From: Candidatus Gastranaerophilales bacterium
Lineage (GTDB): Bacteria; Cyanobacteriota; Vampirovibrionia; Gastranaerophilales; Gastranaerophilaceae
Reading direction: 5' to 3'
Assembly: GCA_944322935.1 (NCBI GenBank)
Contig: CALUQO010000003.1
Location: 22,767 to 86,766, forward strand
Length of the DNA stretch: 64,000 nt
Positions 28,367 through 36,956 of this stretch are shown here, in pieces (the stretch's first letter is position 1; each line of letters starts with the position of its first letter). Under the pieces are notes generated by a model. The model did no database searches. It was given only the letters and a program-made list of their open reading frames with translations, and was not told the DNA's origin. The position numbers and the translations under genes were made by a program.

Positions 28367-29746
28367 TTATTGTATTTTTGCACCGGTTGCCTTATACAAA
28401 CCAATGTAATCAATGTTGCAGTCAAGTTTGTTTGCAACAACAAGTTTTTTCATTGACAAGAGGTTTTCCCTTCTTTGCAGCAAGTCCAGATAAGATATCA
28501 GCCCCTCATCGTATTTGTGCGTGCTGTAGCCGAAATCCTGCTCTTCAAGATTATATACATTCAGGTTTGTTTTGTATTTTTTGTCATCCTGTTTCAGCGA
28601 AACAAGAGAATCGTTAACCTCTTGTATAGCTGTAAGGTTTGTTTTGTAGTAGTTTTCCAGTGCCTGATTAAAGAGGTTTTTCTGCAATTTTAAGTTTGCA
28701 ACCTTCCTGCCGCCAGCAAACAAATCCAACATTGCGCTTGCCCCCAAAAGCCCCAGTATGTTGCTCCAGTTAAATGCAGAATTTAAAGCGGAAGCACCGA
28801 AGGAAACAAGACCGATTAAATCAATTCTCGGTAAAAATTCTTTCTTTGCAGCTCTTTTGTCTATGCCGGCTTTTTCGATGGCAATTTCAGCAGCCAGAAA
28901 GTCCGGACGTTGGTCAATAATTTCCGACGGAATGGATTCAGGAACTTTTACAAGATATGTATCATCATAGCTTGCTCTCTGTAAAGACGCACTGTTAGCC
29001 GGACTTTCTCCGATTAAAACAGCTAACGAATTGAGCAGAGTTGTTCTTGATTTTTCAAGGTCAAGCAAATCAGCCTGAGCAGAAACAAACGCCTTGTTTG
29101 CTCTTACAACGTCAGCGGTTGATGTCAAACCGACTTTGTTTCTTTCAGACATCAATTCATATATTTCTTTTCTATCCTTAATAATATCTTTTTGCAGTTC
29201 AATCAGCTTGTCTGCTTTGATTATGTTAAAGTAGGTGGAACCTACAGCTGAAGCCACAGTAATGAAGGCAGACCTTTCTTCTATTTTTGCTTTTTCCCAG
29301 TCCTTTTTGGCAGAGCGTGTTTTATCTCTGTTTTTTAAGAAGATATCGGCTTCATAATGAACCATAAGCGGAAACGCCCACATGCCAGTTGTATTGGTTT
29401 GACCCGGCATTTTCAAACCTGTTGGTGCAAAACCTGCCGATACCGTAGGCAGTTCATTAGCCAGCTGCATTTTTTCCAGTTGTCTGTACTGTTCTATGCG
29501 CAGAGTTGCAACTTTTAGGTCATGGTTGTTTCTTATAGCTTTGTCGATGTAGCTGTTCAGGTATTCATCGTTAAATGTTTCCCACCAGGGCATGTTGATA
29601 TAATCTATCTGGTATTGGGATACCTGTGATTTTATAACTTTATTTTCTTCATTTTTTTTACTTTTGGCCAGTGCGGGCAGCGGGAGCATGTACATGCCCG
29701 TAATGCTTAGTGTTATAAGCGCAGCCAGTGCTTTTTTATACTTCAT
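28367..29746 (-). CDS. TolC-family outer membrane efflux protein
   Basis: A 459-residue outer-membrane factor with a signal peptide (residues 1 to about 27, ending PLPALAKS). The two long helical OEP repeats are visible (YIDKAIRNNHDLKVATLRIE; RPDFLAAEIAIEKAGIDKRA). PWWETFNDEYLN after the signal is a typical NodT/OprM-like N-terminal segment. It would form a trimeric channel with an RND or ABC pump, but no pump genes are next to it. GAGGAGAA precedes the ATG. A long inverted repeat upstream (29789-29821) suggests control by a MarR/TetR-type repressor. It shows the cell has an outer membrane. Confidence 0.9.
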   Translation of the reverse strand: MKYKKALAALITLSITGMYMLPLPALAKSKKNEENKVIKSQVSQYQIDYINMPWWETFNDEYLNSYIDKAIRNNHDLKVATLRIEQYRQLEKMQLANELPTVSAGFAPTGLKMPGQTNTTGMWAFPLMVHYEADIFLKNRDKTRSAKKDWEKAKIEERSAFITVASAVGSTYFNIIKADKLIELQKDIIKDRKEIYELMSERNKVGLTSTADVVRANKAFVSAQADLLDLEKSRTTLLNSLAVLIGESPANSASLQRASYDDTYLVKVPESIPSEIIDQRPDFLAAEIAIEKAGIDKRAAKKEFLPRIDLIGLVSFGASALNSAFNWSNILGLLGASAMLDLFAGGRKVANLKLQKNLFNQALENYYKTNLTAIQEVNDSLVSLKQDDKKYKTNLNVYNLEEQDFGYSTHKYDEGLISYLDLLQRRENLLSMKKLVVANKLDCNIDYIGLYKATGAKIQ

Positions 29747-29768
29747 TCTATTCTCCTCGAAGAATTAT

Positions 29769-29821
29769 TGTTATTATACTAACATAATGTTATCATAATA
29801 ACAACATGTTATTATGACAAC
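29769..29821 (-). promoter_or_regulatory. Operator-like inverted repeat upstream of the efflux gene
   Basis: GTTATCATAATAACA (29789-29803) and TGTTATTATGACAAC (29807-29821) are inverted copies matching at 14 of 15 positions with a 3-base centre. A third half-site TGTTATTAT lies at 29769-29777. The set is 23-75 bases before the ATG of the efflux gene, in the promoter zone. Confidence 0.6.
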
Positions 29822-29842
29822 AATTTGTTTTTTTCAATAAAA

Positions 29843-30322
29843 TTATGGATTTATTTCTGGAATTTTGCAAATGTCAACCCACTCCTGCGCTTTGGCTATG
29901 TTAAACAGTTCATCACAGGTGAGTTCAATAGCGGAATTGGCACTCCCGCAGGCCGGAAAAACAGTAGCAAATCGTTGCAGGGAAACATCGCAATAAATAC
30001 GGACATTTTCTTTCACTCCGAAGGGACAAACCCCGCCTATTGCATGACCTACTTGTTCAACAACTTCATCAGGGGTGAGCATTTTTGCTTTTGTACCGAA
30101 ATAATTTTTGTATTTTTTGTTATCAATTTTTGTGTCGCCTGCCGTAACAACCAGCACGCAGCCTTCATCGGTTTTAAAAGAAAGTGTTTTAGCTATCCTT
30201 GCGGGGATAACGCCAAGTGCCTTTGCAGCAAGTTCAACAGTTGCGGTTGAGTCTTTGAGTTCAATAACGTCTTTGTCTTTATTAAATTGTTTGAGGTATT
30301 CTTTAGCTTTTTTAATTGACAT
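29843..30322 (-). CDS. YbaK/EbsC-family aminoacyl-tRNA deacylase
   Basis: A 159-residue protein of the YbaK/ProX editing-domain family, which hydrolyses mischarged Cys- or Ala-tRNA(Pro). Family marks include ELAAKALGVIPARIAKTL, VVTAGDTKIDNKKYK, VEQVGHAIGGVCPFG and the FPACGSANSAIELTCDEL segment near the end. The conserved lysine of IAKTLSFK is present. The start at 30322 follows AAAGGATT at good distance. The gene runs toward the efflux gene, with about 97 bases between them. Confidence 0.9.
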   Translation of the reverse strand: MSIKKAKEYLKQFNKDKDVIELKDSTATVELAAKALGVIPARIAKTLSFKTDEGCVLVVTAGDTKIDNKKYKNYFGTKAKMLTPDEVVEQVGHAIGGVCPFGVKENVRIYCDVSLQRFATVFPACGSANSAIELTCDELFNIAKAQEWVDICKIPEINP

Positions 30323-30394
30323 TTTTAATCCTTTCAAAATGTAAATTATAATACGATTATGGACATTGAAAGTCAATTGATTACGGAAATAAAG

Positions 30395-30418
30395 AAGCCC
30401 TCAAAAATCTGAGGGCTT
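30395..30418 (-). terminator. Terminator of the rplK-rplA operon
   Basis: AAGCCCTCA / TGAGGGCTT stem; the minus strand continues CTTTATTT. It is 47 bases after the rplA stop. Confidence 0.75.
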
Positions 30419-30465
30419 TAAGATATTAGAATTAATATTAAACTTAAAAAACTTGAAAGTTAATA

Positions 30466-31188
30466 TTAAACGTATTCTTTAACTTCTGCAGCAAGGTTTT
30501 TGGTATCCAATTTGATACCGGGGCCCATTGTAGTAGTTAAATAAGCTGATTTAACATACACACCTTTTGCAACTGACGGTTTTGCTCTTAAAACTGCATC
30601 TGCAAGAGTTGCGTAGTTTTTCATCAAATCTTCGAATGAGAATTTGATTTTGCCGATAGGGCAGTGAATCATACCCTGTTTATCGGCTCTGAATTCAACT
30701 TTACCTGCTTTAGCGTCTTTAACTGCTTTAGCTACATCAAGAGTAACCGTACCTGTTTTGGGGTTAGGCATCAAGCCTTTAGGCCCTAACACTCTACCGA
30801 GTTTACCTAACATACCCATACAATCGGGAGTTGCAATCAATGTATCAAATTCAAACCAGCCGTTAGAAATTTTATCGATAACTTCTTCTGCACCGGCTTC
30901 TTCAGCGCCTGCAGCTTTAGCTTCATCAGCTTTGGTACCTTTAGCAATAACGCAGACTCTGACTTCTTTACCCAAACCTGCAGGTAATACTACAGTTGAA
31001 CGGATTTGCTGGTCAGCTCTTTTTACGTCGATACCAAGACGCATATGGCATTCAACAGTTTCGTCAAACTTAACTGTTGCTTCTGATATTTCCTGTAATT
31101 TTTTCAAAGCGTCAGCTGCAGAAGAGGGTTGTACAAAACCTTCGAGCATTTCAGCCGCTTTTTGTTGTCTTTTAGTTAATTTACTCAT
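30466..31188 (-). CDS. rplA: 50S ribosomal protein L1
   Basis: The 240-residue L1 protein of the ribosomal stalk and translational repressor of its own operon. Recognisable are MSKLTKRQQKAAEM, FDETVECHMRLGIDVKRADQ, the family block GTVTLDVAKAVKDAKAGKVE, and the end AYLTTTMGPGIKLDTKNL. The start at 31188 follows AAAGGAAATGA and agrees with homologues. The leader between rplK and rplA has its own hairpin that closely resembles the one before rplK. Confidence 0.97.
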   Translation of the reverse strand: MSKLTKRQQKAAEMLEGFVQPSSAADALKKLQEISEATVKFDETVECHMRLGIDVKRADQQIRSTVVLPAGLGKEVRVCVIAKGTKADEAKAAGAEEAGAEEVIDKISNGWFEFDTLIATPDCMGMLGKLGRVLGPKGLMPNPKTGTVTLDVAKAVKDAKAGKVEFRADKQGMIHCPIGKIKFSFEDLMKNYATLADAVLRAKPSVAKGVYVKSAYLTTTMGPGIKLDTKNLAAEVKEYV

Positions 31189-31202
31189 TTCATTTCCTTT
31201 CT

Positions 31203-31231
31203 GTGGTGATATCGGGAATTGCCCCTTCCAC
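31203..31231 (-). promoter_or_regulatory. L1-type leader hairpin before rplA
   Basis: On the minus strand GTGGAAGGGG and CCAC close a stem, with a GGGG/CCCG-type inner helix, directly before AAAGGA. It shares the GTGGAAGGG-TTCCCG-CCAC-AAAGGA plan with the hairpin before rplK. L1 is known to bind its mRNA leader in other bacteria. Confidence 0.5.
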
Positions 31232-31405
31232 TTATTGTAATCTAGTGTCGTCATTGCCGCCTCGAGCCTTCTGGTTTTTTAGTTTTTTGACCTTCTTGCT
31301 CTCTTGACCTCTTGCCGCCTCGAGCCTTCGAGCCGTCACTGACTCACCTTTTCAATTACGCCTGCACTTGCACTTTCGTTTATTTAATATGCAATATAAC
31401 GCCGG

Positions 31406-31831
31406 CTATTCTTCTACTGTAACACCCATTGCTCTGGCAGAACCTTTGAGCATCTTAACAGCTGCTTCAACGGTTGTAGCGTTCAAATCGTTCATTTTGA
31501 TTTTAGCGATTTCTTCTAACTGAGCAACAGTGATTTTGCCGACTTTAGTTTTGTTCGGTGCAGCAGAACCTTTAGGTAAATTGATAGCTTTTTTAATCAA
31601 TACCGCAGCCGGAGGGCTTTTGATAATGAAAGAAAAGCTTCTGTCTTCATATACATCAATTACAACAGGGATAATGTAACCTGCTTGATCTTGAGTTTTT
31701 GCGTTGAATTGTTTACAAAAATCCATGATGTTAACACCGTGCTGACCTAATGCAGGGCCGACCGGCGGTGATGGATTAGCTTTGCCTGCTTCGATTTGAA
31801 GCTTGATTTTTCCAACGATTTTCTTTGCCAT
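31406..31831 (-). CDS. rplK: 50S ribosomal protein L11
   Basis: A 141-residue protein that forms the GTPase-associated centre with 23S rRNA. Clear marks are [40 protein letters not shown], the [10 protein letters not shown] segment, and [14 protein letters not shown] at the end. The ATG at 31831 is preceded by AAAGGAGAA; the frame remains open upstream without support. First of the rplK-rplA pair, after nusG. Confidence 0.98.
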   Translation of the reverse strand: MAKKIVGKIKLQIEAGKANPSPPVGPALGQHGVNIMDFCKQFNAKTQDQAGYIIPVVIDVYEDRSFSFIIKSPPAAVLIKKAINLPKGSAAPNKTKVGKITVAQLEEIAKIKMNDLNATTVEAAVKMLKGSARAMGVTVEE

Positions 31832-31848
31832 TTTATTGTTCTCCTTTC

Positions 31849-31879
31849 GTGGTCCGGCGGGAATATTATTCCCTTCCAC
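31849..31879 (-). promoter_or_regulatory. L1-type leader hairpin before rplK
   Basis: On the minus strand GTGG (31879-31876 side) pairs with CCAC and an inner GGGAAT/ATTCCC helix forms, followed by GAAAGGAG. The layout agrees with known L1 autoregulatory leaders and is repeated before rplA. Confidence 0.55.
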
Positions 31880-31920
31880 TGTTATTTATTTTATGTTTAA
31901 GTGTTTTCGGCTTTAAATTT

Positions 31921-32586
31921 TTATACCTTTTGAATTTGTTTGTACTCGAGTTCTACAGGTGTTTCACGACCGAAGATAGAAACAGTAGCTCTGAGTTTTG
32001 ATTTATCAGGATATACTTCTGTAATATCACCGATAAAGTCTGCAAACGGACCGGAAATGATTCTGACCTTGTCACCGACTTTAACATCAAGCTCAATTTT
32101 TGTAGTTTGAGTTTGAACTCTGTGGATGATTTTCTTAATTTCGGAATCTTTAGCCGGAATCGGTTTTTTAGACGTACCGACGAATTTTGTAACGCCGGCT
32201 GTGTGTCTTACAACATACCAGCTGTCGTCGTCCATAATCATTTCAACAAGAACATATCCGGGGAAGATTTTTTCTTCTCTGTCTTGTTTTTTGCCGTCTT
32301 TAACTTTTGTTATTGTTTTTTGAGGAACTTCAACACGGAAGATTTTATCCCCCATATTCATATATTCAATACGTTTTTCGAGGTTAACTTTAACTTTGTT
32401 TTCGTAACCTGAATAAGTATGAACTATGTACCATTTTTTCTGAGGTTCTTTGCTGTGAGAAGCCTGAAGATCGGATTTTAGTTTTTCTTCTTTTTCTTCA
32501 ATGATCTGGTGTTTTTCGTTTTCAAAAACATTTATATCATTTTGCTGCTCATTAACTTCCATTTGTTCTTCGTCTTTTTTTGTCAT
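31921..32586 (-). CDS. nusG: Transcription termination/antitermination protein NusG
   Basis: A 221-residue NusG. An acidic, Glu/Gln/Lys-rich extension of about 48 residues comes before the usual start of the NGN domain, KKWYIVHTYSGYENKVK. FPGYVLVEM and VVRHTAGVTKFVG are the NGN core, and the C-terminal KOW domain shows VGDKVRIISGPFADFIGDI. It binds RNA polymerase and links it to Rho or the ribosome. Order secE-nusG-rplK-rplA is the standard bacterial cluster. The extension is unusual in length but typical in composition for a disordered tail. Confidence 0.97.
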   Translation of the reverse strand: MTKKDEEQMEVNEQQNDINVFENEKHQIIEEKEEKLKSDLQASHSKEPQKKWYIVHTYSGYENKVKVNLEKRIEYMNMGDKIFRVEVPQKTITKVKDGKKQDREEKIFPGYVLVEMIMDDDSWYVVRHTAGVTKFVGTSKKPIPAKDSEIKKIIHRVQTQTTKIELDVKVGDKVRIISGPFADFIGDITEVYPDKSKLRATVSIFGRETPVELEYKQIQKV

Positions 32587-32626
32587 TATTTTAATTCCTG
32601 TAATTAAATAATTAAACTGATAAGGC

Positions 32627-32848
32627 CTAATTAATTAAACCCAAACCTTTAAAAAGCATGTTGAAAATAGTATCAACGGCAAGAACACCGATAGTAAAGA
32701 CTGCCGTGATAATAATTACATATATAGTTTCGGCGATAACTTCCCTTTTTCCGGGCCAGGTGATTTTGCCCCATTCAAGCTTTACGCTTTTAAAGTATGC
32801 TGTCATTGCCTCTTTAAAATCTATGTTTTCGTTAGTTTGGTTAGCCAT
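32627..32848 (-). CDS. secE: Preprotein translocase subunit SecE
   Basis: A 73-residue single-span SecE. A cytoplasmic amphipathic helix (FKEAMTAYFKSVKLEWGKIT) is followed by the conserved WPGKREVIAET and one membrane helix (IYVIIITAVFTIGVLAVDTI). It clamps SecY in the translocon. The ATG at 32848 is used; the open frame upstream reads into tRNA-Trp and is not coding. Confidence 0.96.
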   Translation of the reverse strand: MANQTNENIDFKEAMTAYFKSVKLEWGKITWPGKREVIAETIYVIIITAVFTIGVLAVDTIFNMLFKGLGLIN

Positions 32849-32871
32849 TAATTTTCCTCTTTTATTTAAAT

Positions 32872-32944
32872 CGCGCCCTGAAGGACTCGAACCCTCGACA
32901 TCCGGTTTTGGAGACCGACGTTCTACCAACTGAACTAAGGACGC
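32872..32944 (-). tRNA. trnW: tRNA-Trp (anticodon CCA)
   Basis: A 73-base cloverleaf on the minus strand. The 7-bp acceptor stem is GCGTCCT / AGGGCGC with one G-T pair; D arm TTCAGTTGGTAGAA; anticodon loop with CCA; T arm GAGGGTTCGAGTCCTTC; discriminator G. The CCA end is not encoded. Its place between rpmG and secE is conserved in many bacteria. Confidence 0.97.
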
Positions 32945-32968
32945 TCTTTAAATTAATTCTTAGTAAAG

Positions 32969-33136
32969 TTATTTTGTTTCTTTATGAACAGTGTGTTTAT
33001 TGCATCTCGGGCAATGTTTTTTGAGTTCCATTCTTTCTTTGTTAGTTTTTTTGTTTTTTGTTGTTGTGTAGTTTCTTTCTTTGCATTCTTCACAAGCGAG
33101 AACTACCATTTTATCGACTTTACCTTTGATTCCCAT
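32969..33136 (-). CDS. rpmG: 50S ribosomal protein L33
   Basis: A 55-residue zinc-ribbon L33 with both cysteine pairs (CEEC and CPRC). Recognisable are [36 protein letters not shown] and the end HKETK. The frame begins [15 protein letters not shown]. An internal ATG (MVVLAC) would give the more usual short form. First gene of the rpmG-trnW-secE-nusG-rplK-rplA group. Confidence 0.95.
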   Translation of the reverse strand: MGIKGKVDKMVVLACEECKERNYTTTKNKKTNKERMELKKHCPRCNKHTVHKETK

Positions 33137-33704
33137 TGTGTGTACCTTCTTTATTCCTATCTTGTAAAATTCTTTTCAAGCAAGATTTATAGAATGCGTC
33201 TTTTTCCTCATTCTATTAAATCCCGTTTATTTAGCTGTAATAATATATTACAATAAACAAAAAATATGCAAAGTACTTATTTAATAAAACTTATTAATAT
33301 GTTCGAGAAAAATTCGTGATAAGGCTCTGCCGAACAAAAGCAGCCGGTGGCTGGTTTTGTGAGAGGTAAGCGACGTGAACGAATTTTTTGACAAAGCGAA
33401 CAGTAGAGCGTAAGCGATACTTGTGAGCCTGTCACCGGAACTTAACGAAGTTAAGTGTAGGCGAGTAACATATAGTTCACATAGTGAAGCCATTTTTCAC
33501 AAAATCAAAGATTTTGGAAAAAGAAGGCAAAGGTGAACAGGTGCCGGCAGCAACTGCGGCACCGGATTAGATATTCAGCGCAAAGCCTTGGTTAAAACAA
33601 TAAAATATTCAAAAATTTATTGTTTTTAACCGGAAGCGGTACCGGTCAACGACTGACTTTTAACAGAAAAAGTGCCGTCACGGACTATTAACAAAAAAAT
33701 ATGA
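33137..33704. other. Gene-free stretch with structured repeat copy A
   Basis: About 570 bases without a credible gene. Its middle (33300-33565) is richer in G and C than the surroundings and full of hairpins: ACAAAA/TTTTGT enclosing AGCC/GGCT at 33334-33360 followed by GAGAGGTAAGC, CTTAACGAAGTTAAG at 33441-33455, and GTGCCG/CGGCAC at 33541-33562. The first hairpin plus GAGG-box has the same plan as two elements at 38550 and 38961. A reading frame on the minus strand here is only a shadow of these repeats. Confidence 0.5.
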
Positions 33705-33710
33705 TATTAT
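33705..33710 (+). promoter_or_regulatory. -10 box TATTAT for a leaderless transcript
   Basis: TATTAT ends six bases before the ATG at 33717, with no ribosome binding site, as at 174-179 and 26926-26931. Confidence 0.4.
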
Positions 33711-33716
33711 AATTCT

Positions 33717-36149
33717 ATGGAAGAAAATAAACTTAATGCTCTGTCTGATTTTTTAAACACAAATACTACGGGAGTCTGCCTTATAGAGGGCCATGCCGGT
33801 TCTTTTAAAACAGAACTCGTCAAAAAAGCTCTTTCGTCTGTTTCCGATATGCTTGTGTTTAAATTCAAATGTTTTGAGGCTTCAACCCTTGATGATATTT
33901 ATCTTGCTTTTTTTGAGGATTTAAAAAAATATTCTCAACAAAAAAAAATCAGTCTAAAAAAAATAGAAACTGCCTCTATTTCGCACAGAATAAACAGCTA
34001 TCTTGCTTCCATAAACCTGCCCTGCGTTATAGTTATTGATTCTTTGGAAAATGTACTCTCAAAAAAATATTCCACGGAAAAAGAAGAAATTTGCAGATAC
34101 ATTGAACATTTGAATTCAATGAACAAGTTTAAAATAATTCTCATCTCAACATCGTTTGCAGCGGTGCAATTTGAGTTTAAAAATACGCTGACAATACAGA
34201 CAGAGCCGTTTAGCCCGGAAGAAACTGCAAATTTTTTCAAAGAAAACAATATAGAAATCAACGATGATTCGCTGCAAAATTTATACGCCATTACCCGGGG
34301 CAATCAAAATTACATTAAAACAACGGCAGATATTATAACAACACTGAACATATCTTTGCCGGCAATAGTTAACGAGTTTAATAAAAAACGACTTTTGTAC
34401 GATGATTTTATAAACCAAAAGCTTGTAAATTTTGTGCCGGAAAATGTAAAAAAATCGCTTTATATTTTGTCTGTTTTTAATGAAGGAATCACACCGGATT
34501 ACCTTATTAAAGCCGAATTTTTTACGGAGGAACAACTCGCTTATACTATAGAAAAGGGTGTTCTCGCACAGGAATACGGAACGGTATTTTTGAAAAATTC
34601 TTTAAAAAAATATCTGCAAAATACGGTTGCTCACTTTGAAAAAATCAAATATCACACAATCTGGCGCGATTTTTACGCAAACCAGCTTCCGCTAAAGCCG
34701 AATGAGCGTGCTGTTTTAATCTCGCGCAACACCATGCGCTCACAAATTGAATACCACTCGTCTTTTATCATTAAAACAAAGCCCGACACCCCGCAGACAG
34801 ATATGTCTCTTGTCAGTTATTTGAACAGTAATCTGACTGCCTGGAATATAAAAAATACAAACATTGATGAAGATGATGAGGAAGAAACAAAACATAAAAA
34901 GAAAGACAGGCTGCCTAAAAAGCCTGATAGCATAATAAAAAAAGAGAAAAACAGAAGGTTTGAAAAATATGCGCTGACAAAAGACGAAATTGCGCTTTTG
35001 AGTGTGCCGGTTGATATGCGGAAAACCCCCGAAGCCCAAGCGCGTGAAAAAATGCACAGAACTTTTGAACAAAAAGAAGAAGAGCTGAAGCAATCAAAAC
35101 AGCAGCAGACTATCAAGGCTCTGTTTGCCGAGGCAGTTAAACTGGAGGAGGAACACGACCTTGAGACGGCTTTTATAGTGTACGCAAAAGCGCTGGCAAT
35201 GAGAAATGACACAGATTTTTACGAATACGAACCCGTTTTGTTGGAAAAGCTTGCCGTGTGTGCAAAAAAAATGAACAAAACCACCGATGCAATTGATTTT
35301 TATAACAAGCTCACCGATTTATATTCGGCCAGAAACGAAATCGAAAAAATGAATGAGGTGCGTTTGAATATAGCACAAATTTACAAAGAAATTTATAAAA
35401 TAAATCACGCAAGAGTAATTTACGAAAATTTCATAAACAAAAAATCGCCTGCCTCGGACAGTATACTCGCGTGCTCTTACATAGAGCTTGCTTCAATAGA
35501 AGAAGACTTGTCCAACACGGACAAAGCCGTTGAGTATTTTAAAAAAGCTTTTGAGCTTGTTAACAACAACGCGGAAGTAAAGCCCTCGGTTCTTGCACAG
35601 GCTTATTTTAAATATGCCCTGATTCTGGACGATTTTAACAGACAGCAGCCCGCTCTTGATTTTTATCAAAAAAGCATACGAACGGCAAAGGACGACAATA
35701 TCTATCTTTCCGCAGCGTATACAAATATTGCGGAAATTTTAAAAGAATCGGGCAATCTTGCTAAAGCCGAGGACTATTTTAAACTCGGATTAAAAACCGA
35801 TTATGAGCGCTCCAACTACGAGGGAATGTATTATATCTGCCTCAAACTTTCGCAATTATACGAAAAACTTGCCCCCGCCAAAGTTTTGGACTTTTTGCTA
35901 AAATCGTTATCTTCCGCCAAGAGAACCAAAGAAGCAATATATATAACCAACGCTTACATAGAACTCGGTGATTATTACACGGCACACAACGAAAACGAAA
36001 AAGCATTGAAAGCCTTACTGCTGGCAAAAACGCATCTGTCCGCAGATGATGAACAACGCAGCATCGATTTGAGAATACAGGATTTGCAAAATCGTATGAA
36101 CCCGAATATAGTAAAAAAAATAACGGATGAAATAAACAAAAATGGATAA
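33717..36149 (+). CDS. STAND-like P-loop ATPase with TPR repeats
   Basis: An 810-residue cytoplasmic protein. The N-terminal NTPase has Walker A GHAGSFKT (residues 25-32, Phe in place of the last Gly), Walker B VIVIDSLEN at about 103, and a sensor strand KIILISTSF. A winged-helix-like region follows (SLYILSVFNEGITPDYLI). A charged linker (EDDEEETKHKKKDRL) leads to about seven TPR units in the second half (for example AVEYFKKAFELVNN, ALDFYQKSIRTAKD, AEDYFKLGLKT). This is the plan of STAND signalling ATPases (MalT/NLR-like). Its stop overlaps the rsmG start by 8 bases, so the two are co-translated. No effector domain is seen. Confidence 0.8.
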   Translation: MEENKLNALSDFLNTNTTGVCLIEGHAGSFKTELVKKALSSVSDMLVFKFKCFEASTLDDIYLAFFEDLKKYSQQKKISLKKIETASISHRINSYLASINLPCVIVIDSLENVLSKKYSTEKEEICRYIEHLNSMNKFKIILISTSFAAVQFEFKNTLTIQTEPFSPEETANFFKENNIEINDDSLQNLYAITRGNQNYIKTTADIITTLNISLPAIVNEFNKKRLLYDDFINQKLVNFVPENVKKSLYILSVFNEGITPDYLIKAEFFTEEQLAYTIEKGVLAQEYGTVFLKNSLKKYLQNTVAHFEKIKYHTIWRDFYANQLPLKPNERAVLISRNTMRSQIEYHSSFIIKTKPDTPQTDMSLVSYLNSNLTAWNIKNTNIDEDDEEETKHKKKDRLPKKPDSIIKKEKNRRFEKYALTKDEIALLSVPVDMRKTPEAQAREKMHRTFEQKEEELKQSKQQQTIKALFAEAVKLEEEHDLETAFIVYAKALAMRNDTDFYEYEPVLLEKLAVCAKKMNKTTDAIDFYNKLTDLYSARNEIEKMNEVRLNIAQIYKEIYKINHARVIYENFINKKSPASDSILACSYIELASIEEDLSNTDKAVEYFKKAFELVNNNAEVKPSVLAQAYFKYALILDDFNRQQPALDFYQKSIRTAKDDNIYLSAAYTNIAEILKESGNLAKAEDYFKLGLKTDYERSNYEGMYYICLKLSQLYEKLAPAKVLDFLLKSLSSAKRTKEAIYITNAYIELGDYYTAHNENEKALKALLLAKTHLSADDEQRSIDLRIQDLQNRMNPNIVKKITDEINKNG

Positions 36150-36870
36150 CACGAACTCTCATCATACGGAATTGATAGAAAAACTGCTTGGAAGAACTCT
36201 TTCCAAGCTTGAACTTTTGCGCTTCAGCGATTACAAAAAACTTTTTAAATTTTACAATGCACATACAAATTTAATAAGCAAAAACGATGAAAACGTTTTT
36301 TTTGAAAAACATATTTATGATTCGCTGTGTCTTAGTCTGTTTTTTTCAAAATACAAAATACCCGAGGATATAAAACTGCTGGATGTGGGAACAGGCGGCG
36401 GATTTCCCGCAATACCGCTGAGTATTGTATATCCACAGATGCAAATATATCCGGTTGATTCTGTTGCAAAAAAGATAGGTTTTATTGAACTTGTTCAAAA
36501 AGAATTAAGACTCGAAAATCTTCACCCGCTTTGCAAAAGAGTGGAGGACTTGGACAACGCATATAAAAACTCTTTTGATGTTGTCACATCCCGTGCTGTT
36601 GCAGCGCTGAATACCCTGCTGGAATATACCGTTCCTTTTGCTAAAACAGAGGGATATTTTGCGGCATACAAATCAAAAAACGCTGCTGAAGAACTTGCAC
36701 TGGCAGAAAAAGCAATGACGGAATTAAAGTGCGAATACTTAGAAAGTATAAATTACAACCTGCCGCTTGAGCAAGATTACACACGCGAACTTTTAATATT
36801 TAAAAAGAATACCCAAACCGCTAAACGCTACCCCCGAAAATCCGGCCAGGCAAAGAAAAATCCGCTGTAA
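36142..36870 (+). CDS. rsmG: 16S rRNA (guanine527-N7)-methyltransferase RsmG
   Basis: A 242-residue GidB/RsmG enzyme that modifies G527 of 16S rRNA; loss gives streptomycin tolerance. Markers are FYNAHTNLISKND, FFEKHIYDSLCLSLFF, the AdoMet loop LLDVGTGGGFPAIPLSI, and VVTSRAVAALNTLLEY. The C-terminal tail ends AKKNPL. The last codons are part of a 29-bp sequence repeated after the fic gene, so the present 3' end may have been rebuilt by an insertion. Translationally coupled to the STAND-TPR gene. Confidence 0.96.
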   Translation: MDNTNSHHTELIEKLLGRTLSKLELLRFSDYKKLFKFYNAHTNLISKNDENVFFEKHIYDSLCLSLFFSKYKIPEDIKLLDVGTGGGFPAIPLSIVYPQMQIYPVDSVAKKIGFIELVQKELRLENLHPLCKRVEDLDNAYKNSFDVVTSRAVAALNTLLEYTVPFAKTEGYFAAYKSKNAAEELALAEKAMTELKCEYLESINYNLPLEQDYTRELLIFKKNTQTAKRYPRKSGQAKKNPL

Positions 36871-36876
36871 AAATTT
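36848..36876 (+). repeat. Left 29-bp direct repeat (rsmG 3' end)
   Basis: AGGCAAAGAAAAATCCGCTG continues into TAAAAATTT. It codes for the last RsmG residues and the stop. An exact copy is at 37864-37892. Confidence 0.85.
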
Positions 36877-36887
36877 TATAATACAGT

Positions 36888-36916
36888 TTGACTTTTATTA
36901 CTTTATACTTTATGCT
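36888..36916 (+). promoter_or_regulatory. Sigma-70-type promoter of fic
   Basis: TTGACT (36888-36893), 17-base spacer, TATGCT (36911-36916). It lies inside the segment bounded by the direct repeats, 40 bases before the fic ATG. Confidence 0.5.
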
Positions 36917-36956
36917 TGTAAAATAACGCAACTATAAAGTACAAGGTTTATACAAA

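Noticed and set aside
33281..33493. Minus-strand frame of about 70 codons in the 33.3 kb region
   Set aside because: It overlaps the structured repeat, has no ribosome binding site, and its Ser/Leu/Arg-rich peptide simply reflects hairpin sequence.
33300..33565. tmRNA, RNase P RNA or 6S RNA
   Set aside because: No tag peptide, no conserved P4 or GAGGAAAGTC-type segments and no 6S-like bubble were found; only generic hairpins.
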